This document shows positions 40,831-52,102 of a stretch of DNA of 64,000 nucleotides, piece after piece (positions within the stretch are counted from its first letter, which is position 1; every line of letters starts with the position of its first letter). The notes below the pieces were generated by a model. The model was not told the DNA's origin and did not search any database. It saw only the letters and a program-made list of their open reading frames with translations. Origin of the DNA: Ananas comosus (taxonomy: Eukaryota > Streptophyta > Magnoliopsida > Poales > Bromeliaceae); contig NC_033621.1 in assembly GCF_001540865.1 (NCBI RefSeq), positions 4,375,721 to 4,439,720 on the forward strand. Reading direction: 5' to 3'. A program made the position numbers and the translations under genes.

Positions 40831-41906
40831 TATATATATATAGAGAGAGAGAGAGACAGAGAGAACGAGAACGTCTCCTACGCTTTCGAAATTACAGAAG
40901 CCTCCGTGCTTATAAGTTATTTTCGATGATGAGATATTTGATTTGATTATCGGCTCCGTTAGGTATGATTAGAGATGTCAACGGGTTGAATTCAGGACGG
41001 ATTTTCAAAAACCCAACTTCTAAGCCAAACCCCTAACCCGAATTCAAACCCGATGGATTTTAAAAATCCATATCCAAACCCGAACCCGACCAAAAATTCG
41101 AAACCTGAATCCGAACCCAAAAATCAGAACCCTAAACATCTTTTAAATATTTCAAAATTTATTACATTAAATCTAAATTTTTTAAAATACAAATTCAAAT
41201 ATAACATCAAATTTTTATATACATATTATTGTAAAATAAATTTGGGTTCGGGTCGGATTCTGGTCGGGTTCGGGTTTGGGGCGGGTATAGTCAAATCACA
41301 TCCGAATCCATATCCGTCGGATTTTTGTTTTTGATATCCATATCGAAACCATATCTGTTTAGTATCGGATAAATCAGCTCCTTTCGGGTTCAGATTCGGA
41401 TTTGGATAAAATTTCGGGTATCCATACCCGTTGACAACCCTAGGCATGATCTACGCAATTAGAACTATTTAGAAACCAAATTTTATAATTTTTTGACATC
41501 ATTTACTAAACGATCAAAAGGTCTAAAAATGACTATTTTAATGGCCGATGTGGCACATTTGTAAATTCAACAATGTAGAACAATTCGAATTATATGAAAC
41601 TTTAGCTAAAAATTCTACTTTACATCAAGATTAAGATAAATATTTTCGATTTGAAATTTGAGTATTTTATCACTATGTTTTGTAAGATTTTTATTTTCAG
41701 CCGTTTATTTTGAGACTACTTGTTCACTAGACAAACAAAATAAAAAATTATAAAATTTGATTTCTAAATAGTTATAATAGTGTATATCATGTCTAACGGA
41801 GCCGGTCGCCGAATTGAATATCCCATCATCGAAAACAACTTACAAGCACAAAGACCACCGTACTTTCGAAATTGCAGAATCCTAGCTCTATACGTATATA
41901 ATTAAA
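40831..41906. mobile_element. TATATA-AGAG MITE family, copy 3, interrupted by another element
   Basis: Left arm: TATATATATAGAGAG, TTTCGAAATTACAGAAGCC, TTTTCGATGATGAGATATTT, CGGCTCCGTTAGG. The reverse complement of the right arm gives TATATACGTATAGAG, TTTCGAAAGTACGG, TTTTCGATGATGGGATATTC, CGGCTCCGTTAGAC. The element at 40971-41441 is nested in the left arm, so the copy is about 600 bp without it. Confidence 0.7.
40971..41441. mobile_element. Mutator-like MITE nested in the TATATA-AGAG MITE
   Basis: The left end AGAGATGTCAACGGGT and the reverse complement of the right end (AGGGTTGTCAACGGGT) match. The flanks AGGTATGAT (40961-40969) and AGGCATGAT (41442-41450) form a 9-10 bp target duplication with one or two mismatches. 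Inner arms carry AACCCGAACCCGAC and GGTCGGGTTCGGGT, also inverted. Confidence 0.7.
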
Positions 41907-42806
41907 TGCATTAAAACAATTTGAATGTTTGTCATTCCCAGATGACCACCTGAACTTTCATATGTTTATAATTAATCATCTAAATTTACATTCCATTATT
42001 AACTTTAAGTAACAACTGACAAAATTATGCTTGGCACTAATATAGAAGAGCCTTTTTAATATCAAAATTCAGTCCTACAGCAAAAGATTAATATTCAACA
42101 TTTAATGTTAAAAATTAAACATGGACCAATTTTTCTAGAAAAATTATCACTGATCTGTGTTAAAGCGTGTGAAACAATTATTGTAACGGCACTATTTTTA
42201 TTATTTATATTTAATGTTCCTTCTCGTGGCAAATTAAATATGAAACTTGGTGAGATTCAAACTAAATATCTATAACTCTGGTACCATATTAAGAATGTAA
42301 AATAATCAATTTTTTCCCCCAAAAGCTTAAGCTTCTAGAAATAAAAAATATTCATAATATTTATGCTCAAAAACATACCATTGAAGTAATATTTATCACA
42401 AAAATTAATAGAATATAAATTTACATGACTAATTACAAAATTTTTGAAATTTGTGGCAAATATGGAATTTTTAAAGTTTATCAGCTATCTACAAACGGAC
42501 AAAAGTTCAAATAATTTTTATGATTATTTGTTCTTTTTGGATTTTTTTTGAAAAGTATTTTATTGTCAATTTTTAAAATTTTCTTTTACAGGATCACCTT
42601 CCTAATATGATAAATTTATTCATCAACTCATAATATTATGAAAATGCTCTATATTTTTATATTCAAATGATAAGAAATAATCCCCATGCAACATGAGTTG
42701 AGTGTCATCATTATCCTAATAGAGTAAGATCTCTAACAAAGCATAAAATACCCGATAAGTTCTCTTGGCTCAAGTTGCAAAGTAACTATGTCACCATTTC
42801 AAACCA

Positions 42807-42843
<37 letters not shown>

Positions 42844-43540
42844 GTACAAACTATTTCTAAAATATTACAAAAATGCCACTAATTAGAAGTTTGAATCCTT
42901 AGTTGTTGTGGCTCCATGACAGTGAACTCTCCTCTACTGGAGAGTTTCTTAATTGCTTGGACCATCTAATAACATGCCAATGCATGTGGAAGCAACAATT
43001 TAATAATGCAAGCCACATCACTCTCTCAACAACTTTGCATTACAAATAATTCTATGAGCTCAAAACCATATATATGAACCAACCTAAAAAAATATTTTGT
43101 AAACAAAAAAAAAAAAAAAAAAGGTACAATGGCACCCCTCAACTTCGGCACTTTTGTAACGGTAGTATGATAGTATGATCATCCAAACTTTATCAAATAG
43201 TTTAACAGATGCTTGTCATCAATCAAAATTACTCTTATAATATACAGTTATTTTAGTTGTTTGTATTGCATATAATTTTATAAAACTGTAAAATACAAGA
43301 CGTACTTCTTCTGTTCTAACGTATGAAAAAAGTAATAAAAATTGAAGATAGGTTCGTCCTGTTCTTCAATTTGAACGCTTAATTATCACAACTAGAAAAA
43401 ATAAATGCTTTTTCTTCTTTTGCATTTTTAGGTTTTACCAGAATATATACAATACCAGTAGCCAAAAAACGATTGTTTGATTAGTAATTTCGCTTGAGAA
43501 AAAGAGTCAATTGAATTAAACATAAAGAACTTAAACTAAG
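41907..43540. other. AT-rich intergenic sequence with an (AAT)n run
   Basis: No gene was found. A microsatellite (AAT)n lies at 42808-42843, and poly(A) at about 43105-43122 is followed by GGTACAATGGCACCCCTCAA, which looks like the end of a small MITE. Confidence 0.35.
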
Positions 43541-43544
43541 GACC

Positions 43545-43855
43545 AGTTTGATTTGACTATCTAATCTTTTAAAATTTTAAATTTATTATCAAACCTTTTA
43601 ATTTATTTAATTTGAGTCAATCACGGGCCTTTTGACTTTAGAATTTGAACGCATCAATTATCTTTACAAGTTTAGCTAGTATACATTATGTAATGCTCCC
43701 AACTATGAATATATAAAAGTAATTAGCTTTAAATTTAAAGTTAAAATACCGTTAACCGACTCAAATTAAATAAATTAAAAAAATTAAATAATAAGATCAA
43801 AATTTAAAAAGTCAGATAGCCGATTCAAAATGATTTATAGTTACCCTTACAAATT
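43545..43855. repeat. Dispersed foldback repeat, copy 1 of 4
   Basis: The left half (TTTGATTTGACTATCTAATC, TTTAATTTATTTAATTTGAG) is roughly inverted in the right half (CAAATTAAATAAATTAAAAA, AGATAGCCGATTCAAAATGA). Similar sequences occur at 50555-50745 (half), 53075-53400 and 58640-58925. All contain a central part with GTATAC and TAA-rich text. Confidence 0.55.
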
Positions 43856-44575
43856 GCTAGAATATAGGGTGTCATGGTACATTTTTTTCCACGAAAAAAA
43901 AAAAAAAAAAAACCCTACAGCAGCTGGTAGAAAATAACAGGAGGCTTACTTTGAAAAAGCTTATAAAAAATTCAACCACCATTAATAATGGCGTCTTCCA
44001 CCGCACACACACACACACAGTTCAAAGTGTCGGCTCACCAAACAAAGAATTTAAAGGATTGAATTAAAACCATCACACACAGTCACTGTCCAGATGATGA
44101 ACACACACACCTGAACAATCCCAAACTCACATTTTGGCTTTGCCCTTAGAGATAAAAAAAAGGAAACATCCAGCAAATGATAGAAGAAGAATATAATTAC
44201 AAAACCATACCAAACAAAGTTTTCTTCTTCTTTTTTTTATTTTTTTAAAAAAATGGGTATTAAAAAAAAAAAAAGAAAGAAAATGAGAAAGCCCTAGGAA
44301 GTACCATAAAAATCAACAATTTGAACAGGTGGGTATTCATCCTAGATACATCACCAACCAATCCCCCCTTAACAACAATCAGAAGAGAAAAAACATCTGC
44401 TATGGAATTGCAGAATAAAGAGAGAGAGATAAGAGAGAGAGAGAGATAAGAGAGAGATTCATAGTTTGCTAATAAATGAAAATGGAACCAAGTAATAATA
44501 ACAAAGTGATTCACTAAACCATGAGTCCAATCCACCACCCTGGCTTGGTGACTACTGGCTCAAGATTTCAGATTT
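43856..44575. other. 3' flank of the receptor-like kinase gene
   Basis: It contains a (CA)n run at about 44003-44019 and A/T runs, and GA repeats at 44420-44450. The kinase transcript's 3' UTR must lie in the right part. No other gene was seen. Confidence 0.4.
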
Positions 44576-47500
44576 TCATAGTTGTCTGGGCCCTTCGATC
44601 GACTCGGTCCGTGCGGAGGACCGATCGTCGCCCCCGTCCTCGATGCTTTGAGATTCGTTCTTGTCCGCGGCCCGTACGCCCGACTTTTGGATCTCCTCAA
44701 TCCGGCTCACCACCTCCGACATTGGGGGCCGGTTGTCGGGATACTGCACGGCGCAGTCTATGGCGAGCTGGAGAAGCTGAACCATCTCCTCCTCTACATT
44801 TTGGTATCTCAAGAGCTCGAGATCGAACACTTCTTGGGTCCACTCCTCTCGCACGACCGATTGGACCCACCGCGGCAGATCGACCCCTTCTTCGTTTAGT
44901 AGGGCTTGGGTCGGGGCCTTGCCCGTGAGGAGCTCGAGGAGGAGCACGCCGAAGCTGTAGATGTCGGCCTTTTGGGAGACCTTGTGCGGGTCGGTGACCT
45001 CCGGAGCCCGGTAGCCGGCCACGCGGGACGGGGAGGAGAGGGGGCCGACGAGGGGCGCGAGGCCGTGGTCGGAGACGCGGGCCGCGTACGATTTGGAGAG
45101 GAGGACGTTGGAGGACTTGATGTTGCCGTGGGAGTTGGCGGAGGGGGGGCCGGCGGAGTGGATGTAGGCGACGCCGCGGGCGGCGGAGAGGGCAATGTTC
45201 AGACGGGTCTCCCAGTTGAGCGGGGTCCGGCCGGAGCCTCGGTTGCCTGGAGTGAGGGGCACAAAGTAAATGATGAGAAAAAGATTGAGAGATTGCCGGA
45301 TGTGAAATGAGAACAGAGTCAAGAAAATGGCATGGATTAACTTCAAAGATCAGGTGGAATTGTTAGGAAAATAATAAGAAGGGCCTTCCAATTGTATGAC
45401 TTTAGTTGTCAAAATGGTGAAGTTTGAATAGAGCTTTTCTTCAGTTGTTGAATGCTAAATATGCATTCACACAACCACCACCACAGAGACCGACAAATGC
45501 AAGAAATATCCGATGCTCCGGAACATGTAGTTCATCAAAAATTTCGTCAAAGTGTGGCTTCTTCAAAATTTATGCGAGTAATAATCATATGAAGAATTAA
45601 GACTCAAGTATGAAAAGATTAATATATATTTTGCACCCTGCTGTTATCACAGAGCAATGTTTTTAGTCAAATTTACTAACATATAGAAGAATGAAATAGG
45701 AGCAATGCGCATAAAACAAGAATAAATATAGGTAACACCATAAAAAAGAAATAGAGAATCCTAGAATACTAATAAACAGTTGAATCAGGGTATGATGAAG
45801 ACCTAGTGAGCTAACTATTGAGCCTAAAACTCAATAAAAGAACAAATTATTTAAAAGCAACATCAGATCCATATTGAGCTGGATTTCGAGCCAAAGCGAG
45901 CATGATAGACAACATCTTTATGATTAAATGTAACAAACTTGAACCAACAATGAAACTTGCATCGGAAAACTTGAAAAACAAAGAGTGGTTCCAAATTGGG
46001 ATTTTGAGAAAAATGTACTCAAGTTTATAAAAGCCGATTGTCGTGATTAGAGAGAATCACTGCTACATTGATGCAATCGACTCTATCCTATTGAGCTTTA
46101 CTGAGCTAAATTTGGTTAATAAAGATGAATTAAGTTTCATTAGTTTTTAACATCAACCTCAGAATAATGCCCTAAAAAGTTATGCACTTGAGCAATTTCT
46201 CAAGATCTCAAGATCCAAAACTACTATTATAACTCGACCTTAACCAAAAACTAGTAATCCTAATAAACCAAAGTTAAAACCAAGTCGACTTATCAACAGG
46301 TGTGGAAGAAACACCAAATTTTCAAATATTGAAACCCCAAGGTAATGAAATCTAAACCACATTGTCCAAAACTTCGAACTAAGCAACAAATTCAAGCAAC
46401 CAACATACGCATAATAGAGGGGATAATCAAATTTTCTAATCCAAAAGGCCAATTGAATTGTGTAATCCCTAAAGGTCCAAACCACATTGTACAAAACCTT
46501 TGAAATGGTCAGCAAATGAACTGGTAAATCCCAGTTTGAATGAAACAGGGAATTGAGGCGATGATTGTGAGTAAATAGATAATAAAGTTATCAACTTTTT
46601 GAGGAGAAGAAGAAGAGGGTTGGGTTGGCTCACCATGCAAGAGGGCGGAGAGGCTCCCCATGGGCATGTAGTCGTAGACGAGGAGCTTCTCGTCCTTGCT
46701 GTAGTAATAGGCCATGAGGGGCACCAAATTCTCGTGGCGCAGCGAGCCCACGGCCTCGACCTTCTCGCGGAATTCCCTCTCGGGGAGGCTCACCTCCTTG
46801 AGCCGCTTCACTGCCACCGTCGTCCCGCTCTCCAGCACCGCCGATGCCGGTCCCCCGAAGAACACCAGCTTCTTCGCCCCCGCCCCGGCCCCGCCCGAAT
46901 CCCCCTTCGACGCAGCAGCTGCGGTAGCAGCAGCGCTAGCCGATGCGGCACCGCCCCCCGCCGAATGCCCATTCTCCCTCCCTTCCGCTGCCGCGGATTC
47001 TGGAAGCTTCCGCTCCACCGCAGCCGCATCCGCCGATCTCGTCTTGCTCCTACCGGCGCCGCGGCGCTTGCATAGGAGGACGAGGAGGGCGAGGAGGAGG
47101 AGCGCTCCAATGGCGCACCCCACCGCGATCCCCGCGATCGCTCCCCCGGAGAGCTTCTTCTTCTTCTTCGTCTTGTTGCTCTCCCCTCCTCCTCCTGCTC
47201 CTCCTCCTCCTCCGGGCCCCTCCGCGGGCGACGGAGCGATCTCCCCCGGGCACAGGCCCAGCGGGCCACCGCAGAGACCGGTGGAGAGGAACGAGCTCGC
47301 GGGCATTTTGCGGAGGCGCGAGGGGATCGATCCGCTGAGATTGTTGAAGGAAACGTTGAATTGGACGAGGCTCGGGAGATTTAGATCCGGGATCTCGCCC
47401 GAGAGCTGGTTCTCCTCGAGGTAGAGGGTGCCGAGGCGGGTGAGGTTGTTGAACGCCGGCGAGATCTCGCCGGAGAAGTTGTTGCCGGCGAGGTTGAGGC

Positions 47501-48113
47501 GCACGAGCTTGGGGAGGGCGAAGATCGCGGCGGGGATCTCGCCCGAGAGGCGGTTGCGCTGGAGGTAGAGGTTGCGGAGCTCGGAGAGCGCGGCGAGGTC
47601 GCCGGGGAGGGCGCCGGAGAGGGCGTTGAAGCGGAGGCTGAGGGTGCGGAGCGCGGTGAGGTTGCCTAGGGTTCCGGCGGGGACCTCGCCGATGAGCCCC
47701 ACGCCGGGGAGGCGGAGGGAGACGACGCGCCCCGCCGCGTCGCACCCGACACCCTGCCACGAGCACGCCGCCGCCGAGGGGCTCCACGGCAGCGCCGAGC
47801 GCCCCACGGCGCTCCGGAGCGCCTGCAGCGCCGCCGCATCGGATGCGGCCGTGCCTGGCGGCCGCCCGGCGCCCGCCGATACTAGTAACGACGCGCCACC
47901 GGACGGCCCGAACGGCGACGGCGAGGCGACGGAGGTCTGCTGCAACTGCGGCGGCGGCGGCGGCCGCGGTGACCACAATCGCGGCGCGGCGGTTACCCGA
48001 CTCCGCCGAGGAAGAGAGAGAAACAGGGAGAGAGAAACAGAGAAGAGGGGAGTGTGAGAGTGGCGTTGGGCGTTGCATAAACCCCTAATAAAAAGTCTCC
48101 CGATCGAAATAAA
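44576..48113 (-). CDS. LRR receptor-like pseudokinase (RLK1/RLK902 type)
   Basis: This is a plasma-membrane protein with extracellular leucine-rich repeats, one membrane segment and a cytoplasmic kinase-like domain, like Arabidopsis At1g48480. Exon 1 is the open frame down to 46634; exon 2 is 45246-44576; the intron is GT-AG with phase 1. Visible parts in order: LRR N-cap (CSWQGVGCD), five or so repeats (LRTLSLRFNALSGALP, LRNLYLQRNRLSGEIP, LVRLNLAGNNFSGEI), a Gly/Ser/Lys linker, a membrane helix (GCAIGALLLLALLVLLCKRR), then the kinase domain with VAVKRLKE. The catalytic HRD is HGN (HGNIKSSNVLL) and DFG is DHG (SDHGLAPL), so it is probably catalytically dead. It ends EGPRQL. The first 48113-47307 of the open frame contain no ATG; the 5' limit given is the edge of the open frame, not a start codon. 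Confidence 0.88.
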
Positions 48114-48116
48114 TTA

Positions 48117-48740
48117 ATATAAATACAATAATATATATGATAAATAAATAAAGAATTATTATTTTAATTGTGTTTTTTAAAGCTTTTAGTTTTTTCATTA
48201 CCTAAAAAGAAAAAAAAAAAGAAAAAACTTGAGGACTGAGGAACCACAAAGAATGTGATGTATAAGGATTATTTGCTTTAAATTACACTCTATATTTTAA
48301 TGTGGAACCCTAAACCAACCCCCCCTATATGCGTTAGATAATATAAAAACCATTAATACACATGGAATTAAAAAAAATATTATATATATAGTAATTATAT
48401 ATACATTAATAATTTTAAATTTTATCTTTTATATTTTACTAACAGAACATATAATCTGAATAAATTTATGATGAATAACTAATCGATAAAAATATACAGA
48501 AACCTCTCAATTACAAATTATTATGAAATAATTATTTTTTCAATTTTATCAAATTTAATGATCTTTTTGTTATTAGCCGTTAGCTAGTCTAGTTTTATTT
48601 TTAAAAAGTTTATTAAATTTGCTAAAGTTAACGATAAATTTGAAAGGAATTACTAAAATTTTATTTTAAATAATATAAGAATGAAAAAAGGAATATAATT
48701 TTTTTTAAAAAAAAATAAATATTAAATTTCTGACACACTA
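48117..48740. other. AT-rich upstream flank of the receptor-like kinase gene
   Basis: No gene was found. AT-rich sequence abuts the very GC-rich exon 1 abruptly at about 48090. A TTTTTATTAG on the minus strand near 48085-48095 is a weak TATA candidate. Confidence 0.35.
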
Positions 48741-48794
48741 TCCGCATTAGCAGGTGCTCAGTTCCTCCCTCAGTTCAGTGTCCGCAGCTTTTGA

Positions 48795-49065
48795 GGCGCG
48801 CTTCGGTGTAACGCCCGCCTATGTCACGTCTCTCCCGCTGACACGTGGGGCCCACGTATAAGGTACGTGGTCCCCTTTTGTGGTCCTTTTTGGAGCGTGC
48901 CCTTTTAACCCTGGTGGGCCGGTGGCGGGAAATCGCTTCGGTGTTACGCCCACATGTCACGGTTCTTCCACTGACATGTGGGCCCCACAGAAAATATATA
49001 CGTGGTCCCATTTTACGGTCCGCGTTCGAGTGCCCTTTATTTGCCCTGGTGGCGCGAAATTCGTT
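48795..49065. repeat. Diverged tandem duplication of a GC-rich block
   Basis: Two copies of about 133 bp, about 48797-48930 and 48931-49062, both run GCTTCGGTGT(A/T)ACGCCC, ATGTCACG, CTGACA(C/T)GTGGG, TACGTGGTCCC, then TGCCCTTT and CCTGGTGG. The copies contain G-box-like (ACACGTGG, TACGTGG) and GGGCCCAC/GGGCCCCAC motifs, which are bound by plant bZIP/bHLH and TCP factors. Confidence 0.8.
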
Positions 49066-49355
49066 TTCACTCACGCGCGGAGTGACGCCGAAAAATTAAT
49101 TACATGCACCCGGTGCACCGTACACCGTACACCTATTTGAGAGAATTTTTATTTCGCTTAATTGCACTATACAAAAATATACTCTACAAATTTTTTACAC
49201 TTTCTATAATGCGACATTTTTTTTTTTTTTTTCCACCGCTTCACTCAAATCTATAATTTTATATGCAAGTTGTTTAAAAATATAGTTAAAAAATGTCAAA
49301 GCATATGCTCAACTCATTTTTAACATAAAAATAATAAATTATACAAAAATAATTA

Positions 49356-49711
49356 TGGTAAACTTCAAATACCATTGCTGTGATTTCGTATTTTCTCACT
49401 TTACTATCTTGTGGTTTAAAATGTATCAAATTAATATCATGTGATTCCATTTTTATCTTTTCGTCAGCTTTTCTGTTATATTTCGTTAAATTATATATAA
49501 AAACTTCAGATATTCCATCTAGATTTATCAAATATTCACTTTAATACTCATTAGTTTTAATTTTGTCACTAATTTAACGAAAAAAATTAGTGAAATCGAT
49601 AATAAAAAGATAAAAATAAAACCACAGAATATTAAATTGATACACTTTAAACCACAAAGTACCTATAGTGAGAAAGTATGAAACCACAGGGGTGGTATTT
49701 AAAGCTTTTCC
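49356..49711. mobile_element. Foldback MITE with 9-bp target duplication
   Basis: It is flanked by AAATAATTA at 49347-49355 and 49712-49720. Left end TGGTAAACTTCAAATACC; the reverse complement of the right end is GGAAAAGCTTTAAATACC. Pairing continues inward through repeated GTGGTTT(A/C)AA(A/G)TGTATCAA. It belongs to the same family as the element at 51681. Confidence 0.75.
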
Positions 49712-49720
49712 AAATAATTA

Positions 49721-50554
49721 AAAATAAGTTAATAGAAACATTCATAAGGGTATATGGAGATTTATCTTGCCTTTCAACTAATGTTTCTTAATAAAATTAT
49801 TAGATTTTGTCTAAAATAATAGATTTATTAGCAGTAATATAGAGATTGACAAGAAAAAAAAAATTGCTTAGTGATATTTATGCGAAAAGAAAATAATATG
49901 ATATTGAAAAATAAAAGTAAATTTAAAATACAGTGTAGAGATTATAAAATATAATAATATAACATTTTCTTTGAAAGAAAAAATAATATGATGTAGGAAA
50001 TAAAAAAAAAACACTAAAATATATTACAATAGAGTGTAGTGAAGTCTTTTTATTTTGATAGATATTTTGTGTAAAAATAATGACAACAAATCAAATGCTC
50101 GTGGTTTTGTAAAATTGCAATTTTTTTTATTTTTTTGAGCTAGTCGCTTCATATATTTTTATTTTTATTTATTTTTTTCTTAGAATTTCGAATATCAATA
50201 ATTAAATTTTTTACCAATTGTGCCGAATTTTTTGAAAAAATTTTATTTTCATGTTTAAATTGCATACTACTTTTGTTCAGATTATTACCATCTCACGTAG
50301 CTTAACGAGATTGGTTATATACAAAGTTTACCATAAAAATCTTAAAATTTGGTAAAATTGTATGAAATTTATTTGAATTGTGATTCATTTTAGTTCAGCT
50401 CTCTATCCCGCAAGAATTTTAGTTTTGTTGCCTTTTTAAAATTGAAAATATTTATTCATTTTAGTAATCCAAAAAAAATTTCTACGTCAATAAATTATGA
50501 TACTAATTGATATTCTCTCAATAGGTTTATATTTTCATTATTAATAGGTAAAAC
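49721..50554. other. AT-rich intergenic sequence
   Basis: No gene was found. Mostly A/T runs; nothing is recognisable. Confidence 0.3.
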
Positions 50555-50745
50555 GAGGCATGATTTACTTAAATTATAAACCATTTATAAAGTTATAATT
50601 ACAAAAATTATATAAAATATACTAATTAAATTTGTAAAAGTAAATAATGTATTCAAAATTTAAAATTAAAATATTCTTTATTGACTCAAATAAAATGAAT
50701 TGAAAGGTTATATAGTGAATTCAAAATTGTTGGTAAATCATTTCT
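50555..50745. repeat. Dispersed foldback repeat, copy 2 (half)
   Basis: TTATAAAGTTATAATTACAA, ATTCAAAATTTAAAATTAAA, GACTCAAATAAAATGAATTG correspond to the right half of the repeats at 43545, 53075 and 58640. Confidence 0.45.
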
Positions 50746-50884
50746 CAAAAAAAAAAAATGTTTGGTAAAATCGACGTATCCTCATAATATTATTATATAT
50801 ATTATATTAATATATATATACTATACTACTATTACTATATTACATATATTATATATATAATTTATTGTAGCAGTACTAATCATA

Positions 50885-51180
50885 AAGAGTTTTGGGCGCT
50901 GGCGTATGAGATTTTTACGTACACCACCGTGCAGGCAATAATTGCATTGAAAAGCTGTCGCGCTACGTGCCGATTTCCATTGGTCGAGAAGAAGAGGCTT
51001 GGTTTTTCGATTGGCCGCGCGCCAATCGCGTCTAACCGGCAGGTGAGCAGGAGGTTGGACGAACCTGGCGTCGGCGCGCCTCCTCGGGTCGCGCGTAATA
51101 AATCGGCGAGGGAATCGCCGTTGACGGCGTTAATTCAGTTACTTTTGCAGTTGTGCTCCTTTCCATTAAATTATAAAAGG
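50885..51180. other. Isolated GC-rich island
   Basis: About 280 bases of GC-rich sequence in an AT-rich setting contain GATTGGCCGCGCGCCAATCG, a long palindrome with two CCAAT boxes at about 51009-51028. A short open frame crosses it but matches nothing I know. It may be an orphan promoter or a gene fragment. Confidence 0.4.
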
Positions 51181-51184
51181 TTAA

Positions 51185-51680
51185 TTTCGTACGGATTCCT
51201 AAAAATAATAAATTACAAAAAAATATCTACAAAGTTTAACTTTCATATATTATTTCTGTAAAAATTTTAATATTTTTAAATATGTTATTGTCGCTAGAAT
51301 TCGTTAGAAAATTTTAATTAATCATAGGTTAAATGACAAAAAAATTTTCTTTTCGTTTTTAAAATTTTTTTAGGAAAATAATTTTTTTTCTTACGAAAAT
51401 TTTAAGAATTAAAATTTTTTTTTATATATTGGTATACATTTACTGGCCAATCCTTTATTTTCGTTATTTTTCAGTGTCATTTCTATATTTCCAAACTATA
51501 TATAAATATCTCCCTAAATTTTATATATATATATATATAGAGGGAAGAATTATCTCCATCTCCTATCTGTCACGTCCATCATCTCCATATTTTTTGTCAA
51601 ATTATATTATCTAAATCAAAATATAGTTACAATTTATTTTTATTTAATAGTGAGTAGGTGTTTATATATAAAAAATTTTA
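51185..51680. other. Half copy of a foldback MITE and flank
   Basis: TTAACTTTCATATATTATTTC, TTTTAATATTTTTAAATATG matches an arm of the element at 59171-59933 (TTCAACTTTCATATGTTATT, TGCTAATATTTTTAAGTATG). The remainder is AT-rich. Confidence 0.4.
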
Positions 51681-52102
51681 GGAAAAACTTCAAAAACCTT
51701 CTCTGTGGTTTCGCACTTTTTAATTTTAATATCCTAAAATGTATCAAGTTAGTACCATGTGGTTTCTTACTTTATCACTTTAGTATCCTGTAGTTTAAAG
51801 TGTATCAAGTTAGTACTCTGTTGTTTTATTTTTATATCAAGTTACTATCCTGTGGTTTTATTTTTATATCAAGTTAGAACCCTGTGATTTTTAAACCACA
51901 TGGTACTAAAGTGATAAAGTGCGAAACCACAGGATACTAAAGTGATAAAGTGCGAAACCATATGGTACTAACTTGATACACTTTAAACCACAGGGTACTA
52001 AAGTAAAAAAGTGCAAAACCACAAGGTACTAACTTGATACACATTAAACCATAGGATACTAAAGTAAAGTAAAACCACATGGGGGGTATTTGAAGTTTTT
52101 TC
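51681..52102. mobile_element. Foldback MITE with internal repeats
   Basis: Left end GGAAAAACTTCAAAAACC; the reverse complement of the right end is GAAAAAACTTCAAATACC. Near-repeat flanks AAAATTTTA and AAATTTTTA resemble a 9-bp duplication with one mismatch. The interior is an array of alternations of GGTACTAAAGTGATAAAGTG and ACTTGATACACTTTAAACCA and their complements. Confidence 0.7.

Noticed and set aside
44882..45310. Open frames antisense to the receptor-like kinase exon 2
   Set aside because: They are Gly/Val/Asp-rich mirror frames of a GC-rich exon, produced by codon bias at the third position.
46599..48088. Several long frames overlapping receptor-like kinase exon 1 on both strands
   Set aside because: Only one frame carries LRR, membrane and kinase motifs. 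The others are Arg/Pro/Ala-rich shadows. The short signal-like stretch in the 48078 frame is kept as a finding, not as a gene.
48845..49140. Overlapping open frames in the duplicated GC-rich block
   Set aside because: They arise from the tandem duplication itself; translations show only the repeat and no known domain.
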